Source: Xanthobacteraceae bacterium
GTDB lineage: Bacteria > Pseudomonadota > Alphaproteobacteria > Rhizobiales > Xanthobacteraceae
Reading direction: 5' to 3'
Assembly (NCBI GenBank): GCA_030043175.1
Contig: JASHYD010001329.1
Span: forward strand, 1 to 23,277
DNA length: 23,277 nucleotides
Below are positions 14,520 through 21,878 of the stretch, in pieces. The translations under genes were made by a program, and so were the position numbers. The notes beneath the pieces were generated by a model. It was given only the letters and a program-made list of their open reading frames with translations. It ran no database searches and was not told the origin of the DNA. How positions within the stretch are numbered: position 1 is the first letter of the stretch; each line of letters begins with the position of its first letter.

Positions 14520-15611
14520 CGGTATATTCGGCCGGCGGCGTGGAAATTCGCCAATTGTTCTGTGCGGTCCCACACATCAGGACGGAGGGGAGGAACTCAT
14601 CGCCGTTCGATCACCGGCTGATGATTCTGTGCGGTGAGACGTATCCGGATAGTGCGGAACGCATCGCGCCCTAGCCCGCATCCCCGAATTCCGCCGCGGC
14701 CTTCTCCATCGCGGCGGCCTCGTCTGGAGCCTCGACGTGTCGAGCATCTCCTACTGCAGCAGCGTCTTCTCCCTGATTGCTTATCAGCGGTCACGTTCCG
14801 CACCCCTTGTGGAACAAGGGTTTCTGAAGCTGGTTCGGCGAGGTGGCGGAATGCCTGCTTCTTTGTCTACGCTTCGAGGCGGCGTAGGATGCACCAAGAC
14901 GCCAGCGATGTTCTCTGGGCGTCTGTTCGGCCTTTTATGGCATGAAGAAATTCGGGCGTCCTTTTACGAAGTCGTAATATCCCTTTTTCCTGGATTACGG
15001 AGCTGGTGGTTTGATCCGCCTCGTCACCCTAGTCCCAGCCACCGCACCTACCGTGGACCGCTCATCCGCCCGCCCAGCCGGCAGACTATCGGCATAGCCG
15101 GGTCCACCCTCTCGACCGGCAGTGCTCGAGCGGCTCTTGGTATTAGGTTCGGGCGATACGGCGACGACGCGGCCACCGATCATGGCGCGGAATTGGTCTC
15201 GACCGGCTGGATAGGCCATTAATTTGGATGCGGGGCGCACATGGTGGCCTCCGGCGGCAAATTGTGGGTTGCCCCTCTGGTGCCTTCCTGCCGACCCGGA
15301 ACTGCGCGACGCTTCGTCCGTCTTGGCGGTAGGTCTTACCGTACCCGGTGACAGGCGAAACGTCGCGATGACCACATGACCTCGGAGCGTTACTTACGCG
15401 TGACAGTGTGGTTAGGTATCATTCACGACGCGGCATTCTCTGAGATGAGAAGACCATTTCGCTGGGCGAACACCTCAGGCGATTTGGTTACAAGTTGCAG
15501 GGCGCATGTGAACTGCGTGTGCCCTCGTGCGGCGCCTTGTGAGTTAGGAGACTGGAACATAAAATATTCGCCCGTAGCAAGCGCTGCCCAGCGAAAGGAT
15601 GCAGCCAAGGG
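14520..15611. other. Gene-poor stretch, no credible gene
   Basis: About 1.1 kb between the CcdA-like gene and the small exported protein gene. Open frames on both strands lack recognisable domains, suitable start sites and consistent codon bias. One inverted repeat with eight-base arms (14691-14698 with 14710-14717, CCGCCGCG) is visible. The reverse strand near 14600-14670 reads GRDAFRTIRIRLTAQNHQPV before a stop, which feels like the tail of a gene, but I cannot name it. Confidence 0.4.
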
Positions 15612-15818
15612 TCAACCCAAGCGACCCGCGCTGTCCTGGAAATCGCGATACGCTGGCGCGCTCGGCGTATAGGGGTGGACGAACCCGTGCACGTTGCCCG
15701 GCGCGCGCACGGCCGAGGGCGCAGCGTTTTTGTGTGGCACGGGCTTCGCCATTGCCGGAGACGCCAGCAACGCAGCGACGCCAACTGCGGACAGAATAAT
15801 TTTCAGTTTCGATGTCAT
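15612..15818 (-). CDS. Small exported protein of unknown function
   Basis: This 68-residue protein has a textbook signal peptide, MTSKLKIILSAVGVAALLAS ending in PAMA, so the mature peptide starts near residue 26 with KPVPHKNAAPSAV. The mature part is about 43 residues, rich in Pro, Ala, His and Tyr (HGFVHPYTPSAPAYRDF), without cysteines. Small secreted peptides of this style are common in Bradyrhizobium. I do not know a function. ATG 15818 is chosen because the signal peptide starts there and GGGGTTT precedes it; a 29-residue upstream extension is unlikely. The ribosome binding site lies inside a 7-bp hairpin (15821-15838). Confidence 0.7.
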   Translation of the reverse strand: MTSKLKIILSAVGVAALLASPAMAKPVPHKNAAPSAVRAPGNVHGFVHPYTPSAPAYRDFQDSAGRLG

Positions 15819-15820
15819 AT

Positions 15821-15838
15821 TTAAACCCCATGGTTTAA
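15821..15838 (-). promoter_or_regulatory. Hairpin over the ribosome binding site of the small exported protein
   Basis: TTAAACC at 15821-15827 and GGTTTAA at 15832-15838 are exact complements with a four-base loop. In the mRNA the stem contains the GGGG/GGTTT stretch just before the start codon at 15818, so folding would hide the ribosome binding site. This could be a simple thermosensor or a protein-binding leader, or chance. Confidence 0.4.
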
Positions 15839-15898
15839 TTGTTGCACCTCGATAGTTAGGCCCTATTCCGCGGCGCACAAGATTTCGAATTGTCAATG

Positions 15899-15923
15899 AC
15901 ACCATGCTGAAAATATATGGTGT
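15899..15923. repeat. Inverted repeat ACACCAT-N11-ATGGTGT
   Basis: Seven-base perfect arms are separated by an AT-rich eleven-base spacer, 81 bases upstream of the small exported protein start. The geometry suits an operator overlapping its promoter. No cognate regulator is visible nearby. Confidence 0.35.
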
Positions 15924-16020
15924 TTATGGAAAGTTGATACTGTTTTTGTCGCATTCGTGCGACGTTTCCATGCCTGCAAAGATTTCTCAGCTTTCTCAAG
16001 CGCAAAGCGATGATAGAGGC

Positions 16021-16300
16021 TTACTGACAACGCTTAGTCCATGTCCGCAGCATAACTGTCGCAACCTGCGCGACCGCCGTATGCACTGCCGGCATGTCTG
16101 ACCTTCGCCCCCGTCTGCCTCGCCGAAATCGCGCGTGCGTTGCTGCATTAACTGCCCCGCTCCTGCGCCGTCTGATCCGCGTGAAACGCATGCTCGGGCC
16201 GACGCACCGCCTCGCAAATCGCCCCGCGTCAGCGGCGTTGTTCCTGTTGCGCTTGAGGTAGGCCTTCACGCATGGCCGGCATCAGAGACGAACCTCGGGG
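16021..16300 (-). mobile_element. Decayed fragment of an IS110-family transposase
   Basis: Reading the reverse strand in pieces gives EVRL, then CVKAYLKRNRNNAADAG, CVGPSMRFTRI, and, after a frame change, LMQQRTRDF. IS110 transposases contain the same ordered blocks: H.VRLMPP.YVKAYVKR.KNDAADA, then EAV.RP.MRFV.IK and ALL..HRTRD.L. The fragment covers only the middle of the N-terminal DEDD domain, has at least two frame breaks, and ends in a stop at 16021. No intact ends are visible. It marks an old insertion. Confidence 0.55.
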
Positions 16301-16342
16301 TTTCCCACGCCCAATAATTCGCCGCGCGTTGCCTCCCTACCA

Positions 16343-16634
16343 ATGAGCACCGCGGCAAAGCACAAAAAAGCAATCATCTGGCTGCGTCACACGGCTTTCC
16401 TCACGACCGCGTTTCTCATGGGCGTCAACGCCGTGGATCTAGGAACACGTGCGTGGCGATATCAAACCGATCGGCGTAATGTTCATCTTGACGGCCCCTC
16501 ACGTGATTTCGTTTCCGGCGATCACTCTTTGGCGCCGCGATGCCGACAGCAGGCGCCTTCCGCCACACAGATTCGATCATGACGACACGCCGTCACCGAC
16601 TTTCGGAAGCGGAAAATTGAGGCGTGCCGGCTGA
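16343..16634 (+). pseudogene. Probable small membrane protein gene broken by a frameshift
   Basis: One frame from ATG 16343 encodes KAIIWLRHTAFLTTAFLMGV, a first hydrophobic segment, up to about residue 37. A one-base shift near 16450-16460 joins it to a second frame encoding IKPIGVMFILTAPHVISFP, a second hydrophobic segment, then a polar tail ending at 16634. Both parts have G/C-biased wobble positions and the second is blocked by a TAG just upstream of the junction, as expected after a single indel. The joined protein would be about 97 residues with two membrane helices. No family is recognised and no ribosome binding site is evident. Confidence 0.35.
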
Positions 16635-17014
16635 TGTGACGAGATGCACGCGAATAGGAGGTATTGCTGCTCGGCGATGTGTGCGCTGATGTGTTTTGAG
16701 GCCTTTGGGTTCGATTTGGCCGCGGCCGCGCTCCTACGGGCTACTGTCTGGCAAAATCTCAAATCGCTAGAATTGGGGATGGTCGAGATAGATGGCTTTC
16801 GTCTCCAACCTGCTTGATGTACGGCACGGAAGGCTTCGGATCGAGTCCATGCTTTGAAGGCAGCGGCCATCTCAAAGCCTATGCTGGCGCCGGGAGAAGA
16901 GCTTGCTCCTGGATGGGCTTGCTCATCTTCGATCCGGGAAGCTAAAGTTCGCCATCGAATGGCGAGGTCTTGCAGCAGAGCTGCGGGATCGGCTGCTTGG
17001 GCGTGGTCCGCCAT
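16577..17014 (-). CDS. Hypothetical protein, doubtful
   Basis: A reverse-strand frame from ATG 17014 encodes 145 residues. Only the first 60 look protein-like (ADPAALLQDLAIRWRTLASR, a likely helix, then GFEMAAAFKAW). The rest is rich in Ser, Pro and Arg and of unusual composition, which may mean a frameshift after about residue 55. There is no clear ribosome binding site. It lies downstream of the metallopeptidase gene on the same strand with a 137-base gap. I recognise no domain and keep it only because the interval has no better candidate. Confidence 0.2.
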   Translation of the reverse strand: MADHAQAADPAALLQDLAIRWRTLASRIEDEQAHPGASSSPGASIGFEMAAAFKAWTRSEAFRAVHQAGWRRKPSISTIPNSSDLRFCQTVARRSAAAAKSNPKASKHISAHIAEQQYLLFACISSHQPARLNFPLPKVGDGVSS

Positions 17015-17151
17015 CTCATCGCAACAGCGGGTATGGGATGTCGCCTTCGGCCTAGCCGTCAGGCTGGCGATCAAGCTCACGCCGAAGTCGGGCCCAGAAG
17101 CGGTCGCGTCGCGACTGGGCAACCGCGATGGCTACCACGTTCCTTGCGGAA

Positions 17152-18114
17152 TCATGTTCGTCTTCGTTTCGACTTCTGGTTGACAGTCGGCTTCTGGTTG
17201 ACAGTCGTCTTCTGCGGCGGAGCCGCTTGGACATAGGCCAAATAAAGTTGGGCGAAGTCGAACGGCAGCTGGTAGCAAATCTTGACGGTACGGGTCTCAT
17301 CGTCCCAACCGGCGTTTGGACCATCGCAGCTCCGCATTTCCAAAGTGAAAGGCGCGGACCACACGTAGCCGGATGCGGATCGTTCAGCTACCGTTTCCAA
17401 TATGCGAATCGCTCGAAACGTGCGAGCGAATCCCTCGAGATTTCCCTCGGCATCGCCATAGCTGATGTCGATCTTGGTCGCCGGCTGGTCAGCGCTACGG
17501 TGAAAGGGAGCGAGCACCATATCCCACGACTGTGACGCCTTCGTATAGTTTTCTTTACAGCTCTGCTGGCGCGATTCTGGCATCTTGGCGCCATCAGCGA
17601 GCGCCTTGAATTTCGTCGGGTCGGAACCAACCATGAGGCAGACGATCCAATACGCACGCTGCGGACTGAGATCGTGCTCATCGTAGTAGAGTGGCTTGGC
17701 CCGTGTTTGTTCATCACGCCGCTCGTTCAGGAACCAACCTTGTGAAGCATTGGTGAGCACGCGCTGGGTAAAGCTGGTGCCGATCTTGAGCAATGTGAGT
17801 GTCGCAAAAGTGTCGGCCTCGTCCTCTTCTCGCCCAAGTACCGGCAAATGCATTTCGCTGAAATGGACGTGGCCCAGCTCGTGAAGCAAAATAAAAACCG
17901 TATTGCCGACGACGAATTCCACCCGGTCAATTCGCTCTTGTTCAGAAAGGTCCTTAAAAGCCGGCCGGTTCTGAAGCGCTCGCGCAACTTCCTTGATTCT
18001 CTCCTGAAACGATGGCGAGCCCGGCGGGGCGGATTGTCCCAAGGCAGGTCCGCAGCCTAGCAGCAACATGCCCAGGGTCGCGTAGGTAGGCAGATGGCGT
18101 AGAGACGATCCCAT
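17152..18114 (-). CDS. Exported DUF4344 putative zinc metallopeptidase
   Basis: This 320-residue protein has an N-terminal signal (TLGMLLLGCGPALGQS); Cys21 also makes a weak lipobox. The catalytic motif HELGH (residues 78-82, in FILLHELGHVHF) supplies two zinc ligands and the general base. The following LPVLGREEDEAD (90-101) offers the acidic third ligand typical of DUF4344. Two cysteines near residues 255-270 (RSCDGPNAGW and VKICYQLPF) probably form a disulfide in the conserved C-terminal segment. The last 20 residues contain a tandem TVNQKPTVNQK from an 18-bp direct repeat. Substrates of this family are unknown. The ATG at 18114 is kept because the signal peptide follows; no operon partner is visible. 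Confidence 0.85.
   Translation of the reverse strand: MGSSLRHLPTYATLGMLLLGCGPALGQSAPPGSPSFQERIKEVARALQNRPAFKDLSEQERIDRVEFVVGNTVFILLHELGHVHFSEMHLPVLGREEDEADTFATLTLLKIGTSFTQRVLTNASQGWFLNERRDEQTRAKPLYYDEHDLSPQRAYWIVCLMVGSDPTKFKALADGAKMPESRQQSCKENYTKASQSWDMVLAPFHRSADQPATKIDISYGDAEGNLEGFARTFRAIRILETVAERSASGYVWSAPFTLEMRSCDGPNAGWDDETRTVKICYQLPFDFAQLYLAYVQAAPPQKTTVNQKPTVNQKSKRRRT
17173..17208. repeat. 18-bp tandem direct repeat in the 3' end of the metallopeptidase gene
   Basis: CTTCTGGTTGACAGTCG occurs at 17173-17189 and again at 17191-17207, a period of 18 bases. It keeps the frame and encodes TVNQK twice in the reverse-strand protein's disordered tail. It is a probable replication-slippage site. 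Confidence 0.8.
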
Positions 18115-18580
18115 GGTGAGCCCTCCGACAACATTGTCGCATCAAATCACATGCTTGAACGAAGGCCAACCTCGTCGAGGAAGCGTGGGGTTCGGGCTCT
18201 GCGCCGCGGTCGGTGTGCCGTCCGCAGATGCGGGGTAGCCATGGTCGTTCGGAAAAAGTCGGTGCGCCAGCCTCGCCTCGTTCACGCAGGGCGGCTGCCC
18301 GGCCCTGCCGCAAGTAACCCGCGATAATTGATCTTCTGGATCTTAAACGGCCGTTTAGGCGCCCGTCGTTGCCGAAATATGACATGGCCCATGCCGCGCC
18401 GATGGGCATTAAGGGCTTGCGAGCCCGTCGAATACCCAAGTGCCCCCCGGTGACCGCGGCGGCGGGCCGCCGCGGTAGGACAAGGCGCGCCAGCGGTGCG
18501 GCGGTGCGTGGCTGGGAGCCGTTCCACACAAGTGGGCTGCAAGGACGGATTGCTCGGTGGGGAGTCAATCGGAGATTCCC
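18115..18580. other. Intergenic stretch with two strong palindromes
   Basis: No credible gene is seen. It contains a perfect 14-bp palindrome TAAACGGCCGTTTA at 18344-18357 and a GC-rich inverted repeat ACCGCGGCGG-N4-CCGCCGCGGT at 18453-18476. The first has operator form; the second would make a very stable hairpin but has no T-run. Promoters for the metallopeptidase (leftward) and the possible lipoprotein (rightward) should lie here. Confidence 0.45.
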
Positions 18581-18841
18581 GTGCGCCTGACCATCGTCAT
18601 TGCCGTCGCGGCTGCGTCGGCTGTTTTCCTGTCAGGCTGTTTTCCTGGGGACAATTCCACGAAGCCATTGGCCGCGCATAACCAAAAATGTGAGCAGCCG
18701 GGCTTCACGCGGGGCCTCCAGAACATGCCAACTGTCGTCTGGCGCGTGCAGCGACGCCACGAGGGGCATCATCAACGACAACAGAGTGACGCGGACCGGC
18801 ATTATCGGATTGACCACGGCCCGCCGGTCCCCGGCCATTAG
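18581..18841 (+). CDS. Possible small lipoprotein, C-terminal part probably damaged
   Basis: A GTG at 18581 follows GGAG with a six-base spacing and opens a frame with a lipoprotein signal: MRLTIVIAVAAASAVFLSGC, lipobox LSGC, lipidated Cys20. The next 20 residues (FPGDNSTKPLAAHNQKCEQP) look natural. From about residue 45 the composition turns to His, Arg and Gln repeats (RRHEGHHQRQQSDADRHYR) typical of reading out of frame. The original gene was probably longer or different after that point. The opposite strand has its own uninterrupted frame over 18632-18930. The family is unknown. Confidence 0.4.
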   Translation: MRLTIVIAVAAASAVFLSGCFPGDNSTKPLAAHNQKCEQPGFTRGLQNMPTVVWRVQRRHEGHHQRQQSDADRHYRIDHGPPVPGH

Positions 18842-19084
18842 CTTACGCTGGCGTTCGACCTCGTTGGCGATAGCGAGGGTCCGCGGGCTCGCACGCGAGC
18901 GGTCGGCAACCCCGCTGTGGCGAAACGCGCCATTGCGGTTGGATGCACACAGTCCGTCTCAAGTCAGCATGAGAGTTAAGCGTATCCGGGCCGCGGCGTC
19001 GGACGCCCGTGCCTCAGCGTTACCGAGGAGGGCCGGGCGGGCGCGCTTCACTTCGCCGACCTGTTTGGCTCGAGCGCGTTTCGT

Positions 19085-20023
19085 TTAGTCCCAGGCCGTC
19101 AGCTCCTGGGCAAGCCGAAGGAGTTCGAACCGCACGTTTGCGTCAGCGGCAATCTCCACGGTCCTAATGGCCGGCTGGAAGCCGGACTTCCACACTGCGA
19201 GCTCATAGGTTCCGGCTGATACTTCGATGTGCGCCACGCCGGCATTGTCGGTAGCGGCCCGGTAGGGGCCAAGCGCGATCTCGGTTCTCTCCACCGGGGT
19301 CGCCGCGCCACCTTCTATGACGGTGACTGCGACCCGGTGTTCAGGCGGCTTGACGGCGGTAAAGCTGAACTCGGCCGATGCGCCCAAATGCGGCAGCTCC
19401 AGATCGGTGGCCGCGAATCTGGCGCTCCAGCGCTGCGGCCCTGCTTTCGATGGACCGGCGAGCACGACCTCGGTCCAGTAAAGTGCGTCGCTCCCACACC
19501 AGGGCGTCTGGCCGAGGATGCTTTCGCCGACGACCGTGCCGGTGTCGTCGCGGATCTCGATCCTGGCCCCACCGAGCAAACAGGCGCCGGAACTCTTTGC
19601 GCCGACCGTGATAGAGAAACGGTTCGCGATCTGCACCGTGGAGGGAACCGCCCACACAGAGAGGCTCGTTTGGCGCGGCCTCGTCTGCGACGAGATCGAT
19701 AGCGCGGTTTGCCCATAGGAGATGCCGCCGATCACCTGTGGCGGAAAGCGGATGATCCAACTGAATGCTCCGACACCAACAGGCGCTGTGAGCGTGAAAG
19801 GGGCGGTTTCATTGACATTGCCATGAAACGCAATCAGTTCCGCCATCGCCACGATTTTTTCGCCGGCTACGACCTCGATGCGGCCGCCGCCAAGTTTGCA
19901 GGTGGCGCCCGACACCTTCACTTGCAGCACAAGCTCGGCGCCGGCCGGTACCTCCGGCGGAACGGGCCCGGCAAGCTCCAACCGCAATGCGGCCGAAGCC
20001 ACCGCCGGAGGATCTGCGCTCAT
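19085..20023 (-). CDS. Protein with two repeated beta-sandwich domains and a carboxypeptidase-regulatory-like domain
   Basis: This 312-residue protein has no signal peptide and no membrane helix. It contains an internal duplication: about residues 12-95 and 115-210 share the pattern S/GA-C-x-LGG-x-RIE (GATCKLGGGRIEVV and GACLLGGARIEIRDD) inside Ig-like beta-rich segments. The last 80 residues (about 230-305, VAVTVIEGGAATPVERTEI then GTYELAVWKSGFQPAIRTVE) match carboxypeptidase regulatory-like beta-sandwich domains. Its ATG overlaps the stop of the upstream flavoprotein gene by four bases, so the two are made together. It is probably a structural or adhesive partner of that enzyme. I recognise no named family for the whole protein. 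Confidence 0.75.
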   Translation of the reverse strand: MSADPPAVASAALRLELAGPVPPEVPAGAELVLQVKVSGATCKLGGGRIEVVAGEKIVAMAELIAFHGNVNETAPFTLTAPVGVGAFSWIIRFPPQVIGGISYGQTALSISSQTRPRQTSLSVWAVPSTVQIANRFSITVGAKSSGACLLGGARIEIRDDTGTVVGESILGQTPWCGSDALYWTEVVLAGPSKAGPQRWSARFAATDLELPHLGASAEFSFTAVKPPEHRVAVTVIEGGAATPVERTEIALGPYRAATDNAGVAHIEVSAGTYELAVWKSGFQPAIRTVEIAADANVRFELLRLAQELTAWD

Positions 20024-21699
20024 GACGGCTGCGCAGCCGCGTGGACGCCCGCAATACGGCCGAACGTTGCGGCCCGGCAGATGCCGTGCTGGCCGAACCC
20101 GCCGGCGGAATCGCCGCAGGCGTAGAGACCGGCTATCGCCCTGCCGCGCAGGTCGATGACCTGGCCGCTGGTGTTGATGCGAACGCCGGTATAGGAATCG
20201 TGAAGCGCGGGCGTATGCCAGGCCGCGTAGAAGGGCGGCCTGACGATCTTATGCATCGGCCGCGGCTTCTTGAAATCGGCGTCGACCCCGGTGTCCACGA
20301 AGGAATTGTACCGTTCGACCGACTTGCGCAGGGCCGCGGAGGGCATCGGCCGCCACTGATATGCGTTGACGATTTTGGCCGCCAATTCCTCGATCGTTTC
20401 GGCGCTGAAGAAGTAGCCGTCAGGATCGACGTAGGGCGGCTTGACGGGCCACTCTTCGCGGGCCACGGCGTCGGCATCGAAGATAGCCCAGATCGGGCCG
20501 CCGCCATTCAACTTGTTGGGATCGCCGGTCCACGCGAGTGCCGCCGCATAGTACTCGTAATTCCGGGTCGAAGCGGTTTCGTCATAGAAGCGAAGGCCGT
20601 TCTCCTTGACCAGGATTACGTTCTGGTAGTCCTTGACGACGAGGCCGAGCGCGCGCGCGCGAAAGAAGTGCGGGCTCGTGGGATAAAGCTCGGTGATGGT
20701 GCCGTTGTTCTGCTTGCCCATGCGTCCCTTGGTGATCAGGTTGTCATCCTGAGTGGTCTGACAGGCCGTTGCTCCCAGCGCCGCTCCGATTTCCATGGCA
20801 GCGATCTCGCCGTCGCCCGTGCGCTCCGTCCACTCGCTGTTCTCCGCCTGGTACTCTTCGGTGAGCCGGACGTCGAACATGGTGCGAAACACCGGGTTTC
20901 CCGCGCTGCCGCCGGTGGCAATGATGATGCCCTTGCGCGCCCTGATGTTCATGGTGCGGCTCTTGGGCCTGTACCAATCATCGACCTCGATGGTGGCGAT
21001 CCCAGTGACGCGGCCGGCGAGCGGACTCTCCCGATGGATTTTCGTCATCTGTTGTTGCAGCAGGATCTCTACTCCCATCTGCCGCGCGGTCTTCTCCAGC
21101 GGCCTGACGAAACCTGAGCCGCGTGCCGGCGTGGTGGCCTCATTGGGCCAGCGCACGACGTTCAGCCTGGTGCGGTTGCGATCGAGGCGATCGGGAGCGC
21201 CACGGTATGAGTCCCATTTGATCCCGTGCTTCTCCAGCCAATCGAACAGTTCGAGATTGTTGTCGGCCCAGGTGCGCACCAGCGCGCGATCGCTGAAGCG
21301 GCCGATCGGCTTTTCCGGACGCGACCAGTCTGCAAATTCGCGATCAGGAGAGTCATCGACGCCTATTGCCTGCTGCAGGCGATTGCCGCCGCCGATATAG
21401 AGGCCGCCAAAGCTCATCATCGCGCGCCCGCCGATGTCGAAGTTCTTTTCCACCATCAGCACCGAGGCGCCCTTTTCACGAGCCGCGATCGCCGCTACGA
21501 GCCCGCCGGCGCCGGCGCCGATCACGACAACATCCGCTTCGCGGTCCCAGGCGACCGCCTCAGCCGCCTGCGCTGCTGGCGCCTCGGCAATGGCGACGAC
21601 GGCGGCGCCCGAAGCAAGGAAGCTGCGGCGATCGAACGCTGCCTTGGAACGACTCTCGAGCTCTGTGCCGGGTCCGGTTTCAACGGGCGATTTCGACAT
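20020..21699 (-). CDS. Tat-exported FAD-dependent oxidoreductase (fumarate reductase / ketosteroid dehydrogenase-like flavoprotein)
   Basis: This 559-residue protein has a twin-arginine signal (FDRRSFLASG, Arg24-Arg25) followed by an alanine-rich stretch. It continues with an FAD-binding Rossmann motif VVVIGAGAGGLVAA (57-70) and EKNFDIGGRAMMSFGG, the FAD_binding_2 family layout. A second conserved flavin segment is KGIIIATGGSAGNP (about 277-290), and the C-terminus closes with GLYACGDSAGGFG and ATFGRIAG. The family includes fumarate and urocanate reductases, tricarballylate dehydrogenase and 3-ketosteroid dehydrogenases, so the substrate is open. ATG 21699 is chosen because AGGGAGGTCGAA precedes it and the Tat signal follows; a 23-residue upstream extension is rejected. 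It overlaps the next gene by four bases and is divergent from the protease gene. Confidence 0.88.
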   Translation of the reverse strand: MSKSPVETGPGTELESRSKAAFDRRSFLASGAAVVAIAEAPAAQAAEAVAWDREADVVVIGAGAGGLVAAIAAREKGASVLMVEKNFDIGGRAMMSFGGLYIGGGNRLQQAIGVDDSPDREFADWSRPEKPIGRFSDRALVRTWADNNLELFDWLEKHGIKWDSYRGAPDRLDRNRTRLNVVRWPNEATTPARGSGFVRPLEKTARQMGVEILLQQQMTKIHRESPLAGRVTGIATIEVDDWYRPKSRTMNIRARKGIIIATGGSAGNPVFRTMFDVRLTEEYQAENSEWTERTGDGEIAAMEIGAALGATACQTTQDDNLITKGRMGKQNNGTITELYPTSPHFFRARALGLVVKDYQNVILVKENGLRFYDETASTRNYEYYAAALAWTGDPNKLNGGGPIWAIFDADAVAREEWPVKPPYVDPDGYFFSAETIEELAAKIVNAYQWRPMPSAALRKSVERYNSFVDTGVDADFKKPRPMHKIVRPPFYAAWHTPALHDSYTGVRINTSGQVIDLRGRAIAGLYACGDSAGGFGQHGICRAATFGRIAGVHAAAQPS

Positions 21700-21878
21700 T
21701 TCGACCTCCCTGGTCCGACCGCACTGCTGCCTCGGGCATCTTTTCTTCGAGCTTATGAGGCCGAACATGCAGGGTCAATCATAGCCAGGTTTTCGCGGGC
21801 GGATGGATTCGCCTTCCCTTCCCGGTTTGGCTGACCTATCGTGTCACAATTCATGGCGGAGCTGGGAGGCGGCGTTTC

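Noticed and set aside
14737..15222. Forward frame of 161 codons in the gene-poor stretch
   Set aside because: No domain, odd composition, no ribosome binding site. Cysteine and serine runs suggest chance.
16854..17183. Forward frame opposite the doubtful hypothetical gene
   Set aside because: No ribosome binding site or domain, and it runs into the antisense of the metallopeptidase gene.
20041..21117. Forward open frame of 358 codons inside the flavoprotein region
   Set aside because: It is the complement of the FAD enzyme, whose Rossmann motif and Tat signal identify the true coding strand.
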